A stretch of DNA of 64,000 bases from Bryoerythrophyllum caledonicum (GCA_963971425.1 OZ020521.1:6279519-6343518); one strand, 5' to 3'. Positions 1 to 12,164 are shown, counted from the stretch's first letter. Notes: a model not told the origin generated them from the letters alone. A program made the numbers and translations.

Positions 1-1421
1 GGCCCCGCACGCAGCCTGCACAAAGAATGAGAACACGATCATGACTGCAATCGAGGGGCCAAGCGCCGCGGTCTTGCCCAGAATGATGCAGAGGACCCCT
101 CCGAACGTCTGGATGATCCAAAGGTTCCAGAGACGCCCGCGCATGCCCCACCGCGTAGCCACCAGGTCGGACAAAATGCCGCCCAGCGGGCGCGACACGA
201 TGTTCATGAAGCCGAACGTGGACGCGATGATGCCTGCGGTTGAGAGGCTCAGCCCGAAGCGGTCATAGAAGTACTCCGCGATAATGTTATCGACTGTGAG
301 CTCCACTCCGAAGCAGTACCCGTACGTAATCATGAAAATCCACGTCCGGTAGTTCGTCACCGCATTCACGAACACCTTCTTGAAGCTGTCCTTCGCCTTC
401 ACCCCCTGCGACTGCAGGTCGGCGAAGTTGCCGTCCGGAAGATCCTGGCCTATGAGCAATACCAGGATTCCGATCACGGTGTGCATCACCCCCGGCAGGA
501 AGAAAGCCAGTCGCCATGCTGTGAAGTTCGTCGCATTGAAACTGCAAAGCACAAGGAGAACTCGTTAACTATCGCGTTGGCTAGAATCATGAGATTCGAT
601 GATCAATACACCGTAATTGTATAGCACCGAGTAGTGGTCTTGACAACTACATACCTGTCTTTAATTAGAGCGTAAACCAAGGGCATAATGAGCTGCGTCG
701 CGCCACCCCCAAGGTTACCCCAACCGGCAGCAATGCCGTTGGCAGTGCCGACGATCTTACTGTTGAACATGGAGCTCATCCAGTACTGGCACGAGACGAA
801 CGTCGCAAGCGAGAATCCAATGAAGAACCGCACCGCCATGAACCCGGCAGCAGTCTCCACCGACGCCATTGCGTACACCGCGGGCGAAATGATCATCACC
901 AGGAACGCGCACCCGTACCGCGGGCCAATGAGGTCGCACACGGATCCCATCAGAAGCCGAGACAAAATCGAACCTGAAAAATTCAAGCAAACGTGATCAG
1001 AACCAGAGTTCATCGTCTAGGTCATCGAACTAGTTGCATCGGACTCTCCGAACTTACCAGAGACGGAAGCGATGGCAGCGTGGCCGATGTCCTCCTTGGT
1101 GAGGTTGAGATTGTCCCTAATCACAGGGATGAGCGGGGGCGCGGCGAAGGTGGACAGGAAGCACGTGAAGAAGGAGAACCACGAGAGATGGAACGTGCGC
1201 ATGTGCGGCGCGGCGAAGCTGTGAATGCGCATCGTCGTCGCCTTGTGCTCGGAGTCCACCGGCAACGCAAACTTGGCTGTGTCCGGCTCGCTGTTCTTCT
1301 TCGCCCTCTGCAGCATCGAGAACGCGTACACCGGCTCCTTCCCCGTCACGCCGTGCATCGACGACCCCGGGTCACCCTTCGCATTCTTGTCTCCCACCCC
1401 AGATATCGACTGGTCCGCCAT
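1..1421 (-). CDS. NRT2: NRT2 high-affinity nitrate transporter, 3' end cut by window edge
   Basis: Major-facilitator nitrate/nitrite porter of the plasma membrane that imports nitrate with protons, normally together with NAR2. Three exons are visible: 1058-1421, 655-973 and 1-541 (open), all with GT/AG junctions and a continuous frame of 408 residues; the family is about 530 aa, so roughly the last quarter lies off the left edge. The start ATG at 1419-1421 gives an N-terminus followed by the conserved SSMHGVTG and [12 protein letters not shown] segments. Transmembrane part: [17 protein letters not shown], then [15 protein letters not shown] (MFS motif), [11 protein letters not shown], and the nitrate-porter signature [13 protein letters not shown] in exon 2. 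Exon 3 carries GQDLPDGN and NYRTWIFM, as in land-plant NRT2. No frameshift or stop is seen. It is transcribed away from the two NAR2 genes of this window. Confidence 0.96.
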
Positions 1422-1446
1422 TGCACCCAACGATAGCCTACCGACT

Positions 1447-1547
1447 CACTACCAGAACTCACACCCACTGTCTGCAGCTAACCAACCACTCACTAATTCA
1501 CTACCAGAACTCACACCCACTGTCTGCAGCGAACCAACCCCTCACTA
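1447..1547. repeat. Tandem 52-bp duplication in the NRT2 5' leader
   Basis: Two copies of a 52-bp unit (from 1447 and from 1499) share a run beginning CACTACCAGAACTCACACCC. They lie 25-125 bp upstream of the NRT2 start codon, so they probably fall in the 5' UTR. Copy 2 differs by a few substitutions. Confidence 0.85.
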
Positions 1548-1676
1548 ATCCACCGAGAATCCCCACGAACTCACTAGTTTGGACGGACAAGCACTTGCAA
1601 GTGCTATTGTGAGGTGACTGACCCGGATGGAAGGCACTGCAGTGAAGGATGAAGGTTAATTGTGGCGTGGGGGAGG

Positions 1677-1682
1677 ATATAT
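1677..1682 (-). promoter_or_regulatory. Possible NRT2 TATA box
   Basis: An ATATAT run read on the minus strand lies about 255 bp upstream of the NRT2 ATG, in a locally GC-richer stretch. Its position would suit a TSS near 1650 and a 5' UTR of about 230 nt containing the 52-bp duplication. This is inference from position and sequence only. Confidence 0.3.
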
Positions 1683-1989
1683 GAGCATTGGACTGGCAGC
1701 CGCCGTCCGATCAGGGCTGGTGCTCGGTTTGGGGCCGTGGATCTACTGCCTTCCGCTTCGCCGCGGTCGGACCGGACCTACCACCAGGCTCTGATTTCTT
1801 CATTGGAATGCCGCAACTTGGAGACTCCTGCCAAGTCGGATCATACCCTAAACGTTTGGCCTGGAGGTTCCCTGTCTTGGATTTCCAACTGTTCAGGCAA
1901 AGCGCTTTACTGGTATTTGCTATGGGTAAGATCATTTCTCCATCTCTTTTCTCTTGTTCGTTAACCACTAAAGCACCATTTGTACTTGC

Positions 1990-3430
1990 GGGGAAAATCC
2001 ATTTTTGAAGATAACTTCTTGAAATTTTTAGGGAGAATAAGAATACGGGTTATCTTTAAGGGGAGTTTTTTCTTTTTCTTTTTCTTTTTTGGACTTGTGG
2101 GAAAAAAGTTATGGTTTTTCAAACATATAAAGTTGGATTCTTTTGGCAACTGGGAGGGTGCTATAGAGATGAATAGTAGTATTGTAGTGTTTAACAATTG
2201 CTTTTCTTGAGGCGGGTTGTAGTAAAGGAAAGTTCTTGGCAACGTTCATTGTTTCTGCTTGAAACGAAGAGAAATTAAGAGTTTTTTTTTTCTTTGTGAT
2301 GTAGATTTTTTTTTCTATTGTCAGGGTAAGTCATAATTATTCTATTCACCATAAGTATTTTAGATCCAACAAATATTTCTCTATACACAAATTAAATTTT
2401 CTTTTTTGAGTAAAGGGCCACTTTTCATACCCCTAGTCGTTGCATGTCCATTTTTCTTATTTATTACACTTCCATTACTTGTGATTTTTGGCATGCAATG
2501 ATCTATCACAAGGTAGAACATAGATCCGTTGAGTTTATGCAATGTGTAGTGGAAAATTATGCCATTATCTTGAGTCAAAGTACGCTAGCCTTGTCCGGCC
2601 ACGGTGGAAAAAAAACAATTTTGCACTCTTCAAATGCATGTATCTTACAATCCTCATGGTCAACGTTTATGAAATGTTTTAGATGTCTTCTTGTAATAAT
2701 TAGCTTGGAGATCCTCTCGTTCAAAATAGTAATCGGTTGATTGAATTAGTCTAATAATATCTCATCTCAAAGTGGCAGTTTTGGAGTAATTTTGGTAAAA
2801 TATAAGGCACGGTCCTTTAAAAATTAAGGCTCCCAAAGTTCCAAAAAAGAACATGGGTCTTTTGATTTTCTATAATACTACTATTTGTTCACTCTTGATA
2901 GCTATCAAATGTATAATTATTTTGTGGTGCCTCAAATAGAAGTGTGATGAGTATTACTAGAAAAAATTGGTAATTCATAATTTTAAGTTTTATCCTTAAG
3001 TGTTAGAAGGTGCCCTTGATGGCCACAATATTCTACATGTATGGTGTTGTATTTGAACATTGTAAGGTTCAGGTATTGAAACAACTTGATGTAAGTTGAA
3101 GAATCTTCAATCCAAAGATGTAACTCTTGCTAAACTTTGATACTTTTTTAAAGTATCTACAGAGTGAAATATGTACGTGTATATATGGTTTCCAAGTGAT
3201 GATTAAGAGTTAACCGTTAAGGAACCAAGTGCCTATTTGAGGGACAAATTTTAAACTATGACTGCAATGATCATTCAATCCGTAAAATCTTGACCACATT
3301 ATCTCATATAAGTTTAAAAGAAGATCCTCGTACGGTTACATTCTCAAAGGTTCATATTGATAATTTTTAATTAATGGAGTAGATTCCTCTAAAATGCCTT
3401 TGTCCTTTAGGGGTTATGCCAAGCCACTTT
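1990..3430. repeat. Dispersed repeat family A, copy 1 (with surrounding gene-free DNA)
   Basis: AT-rich, non-coding. The segments 2090-2270 and 2420-2720 recur, diverged, at 41165-41345 and 26490-26970 respectively; a good landmark is TTGTGATTTTTGG followed by a shared stretch ending TTTATGCAATGTGTA. The right part (about 3300-3413) is similar, inverted, to 11175-11270 and ends with GTCCTTTAGGGG, the end motif of the TTAA-flanked elements described elsewhere. No intact ORF. The rest of 3430-4380 is low-complexity AT-rich DNA with short tandem runs near 3960-4070. Confidence 0.6.
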
Positions 3431-5127
3431 TGAGAACAAAGGAGAGAGCATGTCACAAGTACTACATATCATAACTGCCTTTTATTTTCTACTTTTGGAG
3501 CTAAATGTTTATATATTTTGAGCTATTTATGACTGATTTCAGGATCATAAATACACAAAGGAGGTTAAAACTAATGGTAGCTTCACCTAAGGGGGGTTTC
3601 ACATGCGGACCGTGGACCGATCTATGTCGAGGACGGAACTATGTCAAGAGGTCGAGTTTTGGAGTTGGAAAAAAATATGAAATATATAATATGCAGAAAT
3701 TTGTCTTTGTAGTGTGAAAGCTCAAGGGAGCGGGTTGAGAGGTCGAGACCCATACCATTTGGCAAGTTCCAAGTCAATTTCTACTCCTTAAAGGTCTTAC
3801 TTTAATGAAAATTTTCTCTCACAATCTCTAGCCATGGAGTCTACAAGGGAACATATTTTTGGTAAAAAAATCAAGAAAATGGTCGAAATGGCAAATGCTC
3901 ATTATAGGAAAAAAAAATCCAACATAAGCACCAACAGAGAAATATTCAGGTAAAAACATTTAGGTGAAAATTTGAATTTAAAAATTTAGGTAGAATTTTA
4001 AGGTAAAAATTTGAGTAAAAAGTTTGAATAAAGAATTTGGATAAAGAATTTGGATAAAATAATTCAGGGTAAATAAGTTACTATTTTAAACTAGGAGTTG
4101 AGATCTTGTCAAATCATAATATTTTATTGAAAAAAATTCGGCAAGAGTTTGGTCTGAACTAGAATAGAAACCCAAACTTCTCTTGAAGGACCAAACTCTT
4201 GGCACCAAAACCTCCAAAAAGTGTTGCCATGTAGACATTTTTGACACCCTTGACCTCTCCACCCTTGGTGCGTGTGAAAACCAAGAGGCTGACCAAGGCC
4301 AATTTTGAGGCTCTAGACCAATCAAATTGGAAGTAGCACTTGGCCTCTCAACGGTTGGTCAGTGTGTGAAATTTCCCTAAGGGCTGCTTTACACTACAGC
4401 GGAAATGTTCACCAGTCAAGAATTAAAGGAAAATGGAGCAATATGATTGGAGAAAAATTTGTTCTTCACTGGATTGGATTTACACTACGGCCAAGACTTG
4501 ACCGGTAGAAAACTCCAAGGATGGATGAAAAAATGACATGGCCGCATATGTGACAACACTTTATTGAAGAGTTCTTTTTTGGTGGACTGGTTTCTTCTCC
4601 GGCCTCAAGCCTCCGGACAAGAACCCAAACCACGAGAGAAAAGCAATTTTCATTAAAATATTATTTTTTTTCCTTCCAAATAGCACTGCCGTTAGAATTC
4701 TTCCTCTTACGATTTGCATCACCAGAGAGGTGTTTCTTTTGGCTTTGCACTACTCTACAAAGGTCTTCATTTTCCAAAGCGCTCTTGGTGAATTTTGTAA
4801 TTTGTATGCATAGATAGTTAGTTTGATGCCTAGAAAAAAAATGGTTTTTTGGATTATATTGAAATTTGAGTTCTTGCTTCTTCTTCATTGGGTGCTTGTT
4901 GTCAAAAAAATTGTTGGATAAGTTCCATATTCTTGTCTAGTTTATGTGGTGCAAATCTCAAATCATTTCAATAGGCATTGAGTGACTAATTTGCATTTTA
5001 GTGCATGGAACTTCACCCTTACAACTGACTAATTTGCATTTTGATACGCATTGAGTAACTAATTTGCATTGAGTGACTAATTACAGCTTTAAAAACTCAC
5101 CCTCAAACTTTGGCATCTTGTATTTTT

Positions 5128-5650
5128 GTAATGCAAGGTCCATCTTCAATAATCTTTATTGTGAAAATTGTACGTTTGTGTCTTGTTTTAGAGGTTAAAT
5201 TTCAAATTAATCTAATGCGTTTTGAGTGATAGACGTGTAATTTACTGCAAAGAGGTTCGGCCATAGAAGTTTCAGGGTGAGTTATTAAGGCTGTAAATTT
5301 GGCTCGCTCTATATTTGTGATGCAAGGTCCATCTTCAATCATTTTTGTTGTGAAAGTTACACATTTGTGTCTAGTTTTAAGGATTCTAATTGTAAATCAA
5401 TCTGATGCATTTCAAGTGGCTGATGTGCAATTCACTGCAAGGAGGTTCTGGATGAGTTTTGAAGGCTGCAACTTCAACGATTTATATCTTTGTAATGCAA
5501 GGTTCATCTTCAATAGTTTTTATTACAAAAGTTGTGCATTTGTGCCTAGTTTTAGTGGTATAAATTTCAAATCAATTTGATGCGTTTTGAGTAACTAACA
5601 TGCAAGGAGGTTTAGCCTTAGATAGATTTCTTGCAACTTTTCTTGCCATT
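5128..5650. repeat. Three tandem units of about 180 bp inside the Harbinger element
   Basis: The landmark GTAATGCAAGGTCCATCTTC recurs at 5128, 5317 and 5492 (spacings 189 and 175), each followed by similar sequence on TTTGTG and on GATGCRTTT. Preceding it at 4970-5080 are shorter repeats of TTTGCATTGAGTGACTAA. No coding capacity. Its position between the left end and the Myb-like gene suggests a subterminal or 5' region expanded by unequal exchange. Confidence 0.75.
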
Positions 5651-5881
5651 GAGGTTCTTGCATTTTGATCCATGCAGTGCTTTTGAGATTGACTGTCAAT
5701 TTTTGCATAGGGTGAAATTTTGCATTAGTATTGCCATTAAATTTCAATTGTTTTTGAATTGTGAGTGACATGATTGTGGAGCTTGTGTTTCTGGAAGAAG
5801 TTCACTATTTGTTCTTTTTTTTCCTTGAAGATGGCTGGTTTCTTCGAACTACCATTGACTTGCAGCCAAGAATAAGAGTAT

Positions 5882-6806
5882 GTGTGTAGTGAGAGTTTTT
5901 TTAGTTCTGCAATTCAAAGTAAGAGTGCCTTTAGAACCTACATTCAACATCCTTCTTCAACGTGTACAACCTTGATTGGCAAAAGTGAACCATGTGAGAT
6001 CAATTCGGATGTTGGAGGGAAGAAAGTAGACAAAGATAAAGATTGTTATATTGATAAACCCACAAAGAAGGGAAGACGTGGATCCTCAAAGAAGAAGACT
6101 CCAGTGCAGAAGAGAGCCAAAACAATGAAGGTTAGAGAAGAAGAACTGGCTGGACAATGACGTTAAGTAGCTTATTGTAATTGGAGGTAAAATGCACATG
6201 GAGTTTCAAAAGAATGTTAAAAAAAAGATATGCTCTTCATTCATTGTGACTAAATTTTTTGAATGATTACAAGTATTAAAATTTTGGAAATCATTTTAGT
6301 GCATGTGATTTTGTATTGATTTGGCAATGTCCATTTTTAATGTGCATTAACATATAGAAACAATTATCTTTCTAACAACATGCTACACTTTCACAAGTAT
6401 GGATACGTCGATTCAACTTCAAGCACAAATGCTTGCCACAATTCCTGGATTTTCCCGCACTCCTGAAGCATGTCGAAAGAAGTTTGAGACCATTTTCAAG
6501 TCTTACAAAGAAGACAAGCTTGCTAATTCAATCTCGGGGAACAACAGACATGAATGTAAATTCTATGATTACTTAAATCAATGGTGGCATCAAGCAAGAT
6601 CTGTTATGAAACATGTGGGTGCAACAACAATGGACAATGTAGATGGTGGTATGCAAGATGATAGTGAAAATGTGGTTTGTGATGAATCTCAAGATTTATC
6701 ACAAGATCATGCCTTCCAGCTTAATTCTTCACCACCTCCAAAAAAGGAGATCACCAAATGGATCGTCTCATTGACAAACTCTAATTTTCTTCTATGTCAT
6801 TTCTAA
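5882..6806 (+). pseudogene. Harbinger Myb/SANT-like DNA-binding protein, broken
   Basis: Second protein of PIF/Harbinger elements, which binds the transposon ends and helps the transposase enter the nucleus. The 5' part (5882-6160) encodes a basic Lys-rich tract (PTKKGRRGSSKKK). The trihelix-like domain then starts in another frame near 6145 (NWLDNDVK, stop, LIVIGGKMHMEFQKNV). An AT-rich, possibly intronic stretch follows, and 6399-6806 continues with TPEACRKKFETIFKSYKEDK, HECKFYDYLNQWW and an acidic tail. A frame change near 6150 and at least one in-frame stop show that it is inactive. Assignment rests on the trihelix pattern plus the convergent transposase; exon limits are uncertain. Confidence 0.65.
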
Positions 6807-7007
6807 AGTTTACAAGAAATGTTACCTTTGATGTTTTCTCAACATGGTCCATATAATAGTTTTTGGCCAACACCATGTGAGTTCAGGTAGCTTCATGTAA
6901 CATGGCTTTGACCCTCTCTTCACGACGTAGTTTTGTTTCATCTCCAACATCTATGTTTTCAAATTTTGTTGTGTCATTTTCCACAAGATTGTTGAATTAT
7001 ACTTGTA

Positions 7008-8060
7008 CTACTTTTTTTTTATGCTTCTCATTTCAAGTATGCTTCCTTCAAGCGCGTGGAACATATCTGCATTCTTCGATACACCAAATGCTTCTGTTCT
7101 AGCCTTTTTCATATCTTCTTCAGCAGACTTTGCCCAATCCAAATCAAATTCTTCTCCATGTATAATGCATAAATTATTGAGACATAAGCAAGTTGTAACA
7201 ATATTCAGGATGTTTCTAGGCGGCATATCAATCCTCTTTAATAATATCCTCCATTTTCCCTTTAAATTGCCAAAAGCACATTCAATAGCCATTCTAGTAT
7301 TAGATTGAATAAAATTCCAATGTGCCTTTTCTCTTGATAAACCTGTCTTTTCTCCCTTGAAAGATGAATAGAACCATGGGCGCATTGGATATTCAACATC
7401 TCCAATCAATTTATACAGTAAAAAAACTCTCGAGATGGTTTCCTTCTGAGCTCTGATTTTTGAAATAATGTCCAATCATATATACTTCCAGCCCAACCAA
7501 AATCATAATTCCAAAATTTGCACTATTATTCCACCACACCTTGCAATAATACTGAGTAAAATCCCGTTTTGCAATAGTATAAAGGAGGATCTACACTTGG
7601 AGCAATAATTGCCATCTATTGAGCTAAAAATATAAGGAATTCCATGCAAACTCTCAAATTCTACACAAAATTTGCTTCATCCGAGGTAATGTAGGTCTCT
7701 AGAAATCCAACGGTCTCATAACACTTTTGATTCCCTGGCAAGATTCTTTAACAAAGTTTAAAGCAGTTGGTGTGGACATTGCTTATAAATCGGCAATTGT
7801 TTGCAAAGCATCACGGGAATCCAATTGATGCACTCTCAAAGAAATTCTATCCTATTTAGGAATGCAACGTCTCCATTGTATGTCTATCTTGCTCCAAATG
7901 GATGAAAGCAATTTGCACAATTTTGAAAATATGCACAGTATGAAAATATAGGTCTACTGACCCTAATACGATTCTTGAACATTTTTGCATTGTATGATTC
8001 AGGAAGAAATTGTGAAACAAATCCACCTAGCCAATCAAATGCCCGTACTTTCTTAGACTT
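7008..8060 (-). pseudogene. PIF/Harbinger DDE transposase, broken
   Basis: Cut-and-paste transposase. Reading downward from about 8060, fragments in changing frames give WLGGFVSQFLPESYN, MFKNRIRVSRPIFSYCAYF, FESLHGIPYIFSSIDGN (first catalytic Asp), APSVDPPLYYCKTGFYSVL followed by two stops, CKFWNYDFGWAGSIYDWTLF (second Asp region), and finally an open stretch 7475-7008 with GDVEYPMRPWFYSSFKGEK and RMAIECAFGNLKGKWRIL (catalytic Glu). The motif order is that of the Harbinger nuclease. At least three frameshifts and several stops make it a pseudogene. The C-terminal 155 codons are still open. It converges on the Myb-like gene, as in canonical family members. Confidence 0.88.
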
Positions 8061-8909
8061 TTAGCTCCCAAATATAAAGAAGGCCATCATCATAATTGAA
8101 GCATTGTGTTGATGTATGATGACTTTTCAAACCGCCACAGTTGAAACAATAACATGCTTGATAACCATAAGAATTGCAAGAGCAAGTAAGATTTTTCCCC
8201 ATCTACCATCCACGATGCTAGACCAATATAAAAGAGCGGAAAATTGGAGAGGAGGAACAAGATGAGAACATGTACTATATAGTGGAGAAGAGTAGTTTTT
8301 CATACAATGCCATGTGGGATATCTCTTCTCCATGCTTGACTATGTTTTCTATACAAGAAGTAGAATTGAACCGGGTGTACTAAAATGAGTCCCAAAATTA
8401 CATTGTATATGGAATTCAACTGAAAGTTTTACCACAGAAACTAGAAAAGCACGCCCATTTTCTTCCAACAATTTTTACTAGATTTGAACACTTGGTGCAA
8501 AAGTTATAGATTTTCAAAGTTGATTGCAACCCAAAAACATATATAATATGTCCATGGGGACCATTAGGGATTGTGGTTCCTATTGACTAGCCTAAACTTT
8601 CTTGGTGGTGAAGTTGGCCGGTGGACTTCACCTTGTGACGTTGGCCGGTGGATTTCACCGGATGTTGTTCACACTACTAACCGATCGAGACTTCTTCATA
8701 CATTATTTTATTGTATTTTTATCTTGTCCAACATCCACTGCTTGCTTCAAATAACCATGTCTTGGCTAGGAACACTTGACCGAGCAATGGAGCTCTCCAC
8801 CGTAGTCTAAAGCGGCCCTAGATGTGCTAGAAAATCCATGATGTCAACGTGATCATAGAAGTCTATCTTCTCACAAATTGTACCGGTGGACGTTAAGAGA
8901 TTTTGGGAG

Positions 8910-9310
8910 TGGGAGAGGATGAAGCAACCCAAAAGATTGGCTCAAATCTCTCCTAGAGCACAGGCAAAGCCTTGTCACCAACCAGCGTCGAAATCAAGGA
9001 CTAGCTATGGCCAATCATTGCCGTCGATCTCATTTGAGATGATCCTTGCCATTGAATTCGAACACTAGGGTATACGCGATATATCCAAAGACATATCACG
9101 GAAGGAGACCATTAGACAATTGATTCATCAACCCTAAGCGCCATGCAGGCGTAGGTGGCTAGTTGGCCTACTGGCCAAGGGACATGGCCTCGGCACCCAG
9201 ATCAACGGCCCACAATCGTTGCAAGAGATTGACGGTCGCGATTGATCAGAGCTAGTCCTTGATTTCGAGGCTGGCTAGTCACTTGGGAGGCAAAGGCAAG
9301 CCCTAATTTT
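8910..9310. repeat. Foldback (long imperfect inverted repeat)
   Basis: The left arm, about 8905-9050, contains GTCGAAATCAAGGACTAGCT; the right arm, about 9190-9310, contains its complement AGCTAGTCCTTGATTTCGAG. The arms remain similar, with gaps, over roughly 100 bp each and flank a spacer of about 130 bp. No ORF or convincing target duplication was found. Transcription through it would give a long hairpin. It lies between the Harbinger element and the 9536 MITE. Confidence 0.65.
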
Positions 9311-9535
9311 TCTTGGAGTGGACACAACAACAGAGAGTACAGACTAGTAGCCTCACACAACTCTACCTACTTCTAGGGTCTTGAATAGGCCAAATGAACG
9401 GCGCAAGCCTTGTATCAAATCCTTGTCGATATATGCGGCAGCCCTCGAAGTCTTTTGCCACTGAATCCTAGCTAAAGGGGCTAATTCAAGGCCCTAGAGA
9501 GGAACTTGAGGCATCCATTCATTGTGGGAGTCTAA

Positions 9536-10404
9536 GGGCCGGTTTTCATAAGGCCTGGGGTCAGATGGAAGGCCGGCCGGATTTGCCTTCAATCCGGCCC
9601 CAAATAATGTAAAGCATTGAGGCCGGATTCTAAGGCCAGATTTCCAATTTTTAAGTGTCTTAGATTTTCATAAGGCTCAACTGAAAATTATAGAAGCACA
9701 TATGTCAAGCCTTTGTCTTTGTTTCTTTCCTAGTTTAAAGAAAAATAGGTTTCATATATTTACTTTATATGTTTTATTTCCTTACTACATTTAAAATTAA
9801 AAAATAAATAAGAGTATTTTTTCTATTTTCATAAAAAAAATCTTTTTTCTCTTATTTTTGATAGGTCTAAAATAAAAGAGAGTTTTTTTTCATATATATG
9901 CAACTTTAAATTCCTCTTCCTATTTTGACTATTGGAAAAAGAGTTTTATTTACTTTATTTGACCAAATCCCTTTTTTTGGGTGCATATCCAAAAGGAAGG
10001 AGTATTTTTATTTTTTCAAAAATTAAAAAAAAAAAATTTAAAAAAAAAATTTCAACCAAAAAAATTTAAAAATTTACGTTTTCAAATTTTAAATTAAAAA
10101 AATAAAATAAAATAAAAATATATTAATTGATGGTAGCGATTTGAAGCATCCAACGGAGGAACTGAATTCTGCCCTTGATGGGAGTTTGGGCCACCACAAA
10201 CCTTGTCCCAATTGCTCCCTTGGGGCTAGAAGGTTTGGCGCCAAAACCATGCCACCTAAGCCAACACGTAGGATGAAATGTAGTTTCGGTCGGCTCCAAG
10301 TGTAAAGCTCTTGGGTTGGATTTTGAGAGATTGAAAGACCCTGTTGGTTGAAACTTGGAGAGTTTTGGCCGGCCCTCAATCCTGCTCCAAGTATAAACCG
10401 GCCC
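9536..10404. mobile_element. Non-autonomous PIF/Harbinger-type element (Tourist-like)
   Basis: Both ends read GGGCCGGTTT inward and are flanked by a perfect 3-bp duplication TAA (9533-9535 and 10405-10407), the target-site pattern of PIF/Harbinger. Additional GGCCGG-rich subterminal motifs occur inside both ends. The interior is AT-rich and homopolymeric (9650-10130), with no transposase. The short ORFs that cross its right end are chance frames. Size is 869 bp. The autonomous partner need not be the 4381-8818 element, whose ends differ (GGGCTGCTTTAC). Confidence 0.8.
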
Positions 10405-10544
10405 TAACACGTGATTCGTCACAGGCTGCAAGATTCTGACGTGTTTCTCTGTGTGCTGTCGTTTCGTTACAATGAAATGCATGTGTAGTAAATTTTCAAT
10501 AAGCCCTTAAAGGTTTTTGTATAAAAAATATATATATATAAAAT

Positions 10545-11172
10545 AAGCCGCTAAAGGACCACAATTTTTAGAGGTAGAGACCGGGTGTAGCATATTCAAA
10601 ACAAGTGTGCAAGGAGTGGAGGCTCAAAATTTGTTAATTCACACTTTATTTATTTTTTAACTAAATATGTTTTTTATTGATAATCCGAATGGCTAATATG
10701 AAGGTTTACATTACATATTGATGTGGAAAAAATAAAAAGTGAAAAATATGAAGATCTCTAGGTTTTATGTGGAAAAGAAGAAGTTTTTTTGGTACCTTGC
10801 CCGACAATGAGTGACAATGTGTGAAAATGTTTGACTTGGGTTGGTATGCTATTTTTCACTAAAGACAAGATTTTTTTTGACAATATGAAGGGAAATAATA
10901 TTACTTGCAAGTACTGAAAATCTCACTTTCAATAGAGCGTCCTATCAAAAGTTTTTGGAGGTGCCCGAGGTGCCCGCCCTCCCCATTTAAAATTCAAAAC
11001 CCTATAACTTTTTCATCAAATGTCAATTTTAGGAAAAAAATTGTTTTCCCACTAAGGTCTTGGTAATGTCTTTCTATGGTAAAATTTCAAAGAAGAATGT
11101 TGGAAATTGACACCATAGGAACCTGACCAAACTTTCAAAATGGACCTTTTTGGACACTTGGTCCTTTAGGGG
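10545..11172. mobile_element. Possible TTAA-flanked MITE, degraded left end
   Basis: The right end reads CTTGGTCCTTTAGGGG followed by TTAA (11173-11176). The left end GCCGCTAAAGGACC at 10548-10560 is a degraded inverse of it. The interior includes GGGTGTAGCATATTCAAAA near 10574 and a TTTGGTACCTTGCCC block near 10790, both found again at 13092-13320, so the family is dispersed. A further right-type end with TTAA occurs at 11351-11370. The left boundary is uncertain. Confidence 0.4.
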
Positions 11173-11493
11173 TTAAGGAGAATCTCTACTCCATTGATTA
11201 AAAATTGCCAAGATGAACCTTAAGAGGATGTTACTGTGGGATCTTCTTCAATATTTATATATTATGATGTGGTAAAAAAGTTGTGAATTGCGACCATACG
11301 GATAGGAAGATAATGCAGTCAAAGTGAAAGACGGGTACCCCAAGGGAACACTTGGTCCTTTATAGGTTAATGCTCCCAAGCCGTACCCAATGTAGGCTCA
11401 ATAGTACCTCAAGCTCCCAAAAAGTTAACTTATAGTTTTCCACACCTTTCCTAAACTAAGCGACCCTCTCTATGTGGTCTTCGTTACAAACAT

Positions 11494-12086
11494 AAGAGCA
11501 TCCCGCATCATTCTCTTAAGCAATTGGCTCAGTGAACTAGCCTGTTCGTCGGGCCACCAACACGAATCATCGTCGGGTCGCATTGATGTTGCAGCCACAC
11601 ACAACGAAAATACACAAGCGAGCCACACTCCACTCACCACCTTACGTTTACAAAAGAGGATTGCTATCTTATGGGTGGTAAATGGTGAGCGCTGAGCATT
11701 GAGCATTGCATTTAGGGTTTAGGATTACGGGTTAAGGGTTTATGGTTTATATTTTAGGTTTCATGGTTTAATAATTAGTAACATCTGCATATTTTTTGAA
11801 GAAAAATACAAAATCATTATTTCTCTCCTATTTTGTTTTTACTCACCACTCACCGCTCATTGTTCACCGCTCACAAGATAGCATCACTCGTTTACAAATT
11901 GAGGTAGGAAACCAAAGCAAAGAGAAGTCTAGAGCGGGCGCGGTGAACTTTGTGATTTGGCCCTGCTTAAAGGAAATATTGTGGGGCCCAAGGATGTTCT
12001 CGTGTTCACTGTGTGATCGGTGCGGCAAAGAACAACAACTTCCACGCCGTTTGATCCAGCCCTGGCAAAAGGATGACATGCTCTTA
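11494..12086. repeat. Foldback region with short matching ends
   Basis: TAAGAGCAT at 11493 and ATGCTCTTA ending at 12086 are inverted copies. Within, 11655-11705 (GCTATCTTATGGGTGG, GGTGAGCGCTGAGC) is an imperfect inverse of 11840-11885 (CACTCACCGCTCATTG, AGATAGCATCACTC). This looks like a small palindromic element. The open frames inside (11470-11706, 11796-12164) show no recognisable domain and overlap on both strands. The element boundaries are tentative. Confidence 0.35.
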
Positions 12087-12164
12087 GATCATAAAGTAGA
12101 CATATCTGGTTACCTCTTTCACAAGGCTCATCAAAAAATTAAATATGAATACTTTACATACTAA

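Larger units (their letters stand above)
4381..8818. mobile_element. PIF/Harbinger DNA transposon, full length but decayed
   Basis: The left end begins GGGCTGCTTTACACTAC at 4381; the right end, read inverted from 8818, begins GGGCCGCTTTAGACTAC. The first 22 nt of the ends differ at four positions. Flanking bases are TAA on the left and TAG on the right, a degraded form of the 3-bp TWA target duplication of this superfamily. Inside are the two genes expected for PIF/Harbinger: a Myb/SANT-like DNA-binding gene (plus strand) and a DDE transposase (minus strand), arranged convergently. Both are broken by stops and frameshifts, so the copy is not autonomous. A 180-bp tandem repeat (5128-5600) lies in the left part. 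Confidence 0.85.

Noticed and set aside
603..1013. Alternative NRT2 model reading through the introns
   Set aside because: The open frame extends past a clear AG|GTATGT donor and before the CAG acceptor; splicing restores exact family alignment.
1616..1650. TGACCC near 1619 as a nitrate-responsive element
   Set aside because: Only the first half of the known plant NRE is present; the AAG half is not at the right spacing.
10089..10482. Two overlapping minus-strand ORFs of 96 and 119 codons
   Set aside because: They span the end of a MITE, have no domain, and their frames compete with each other.
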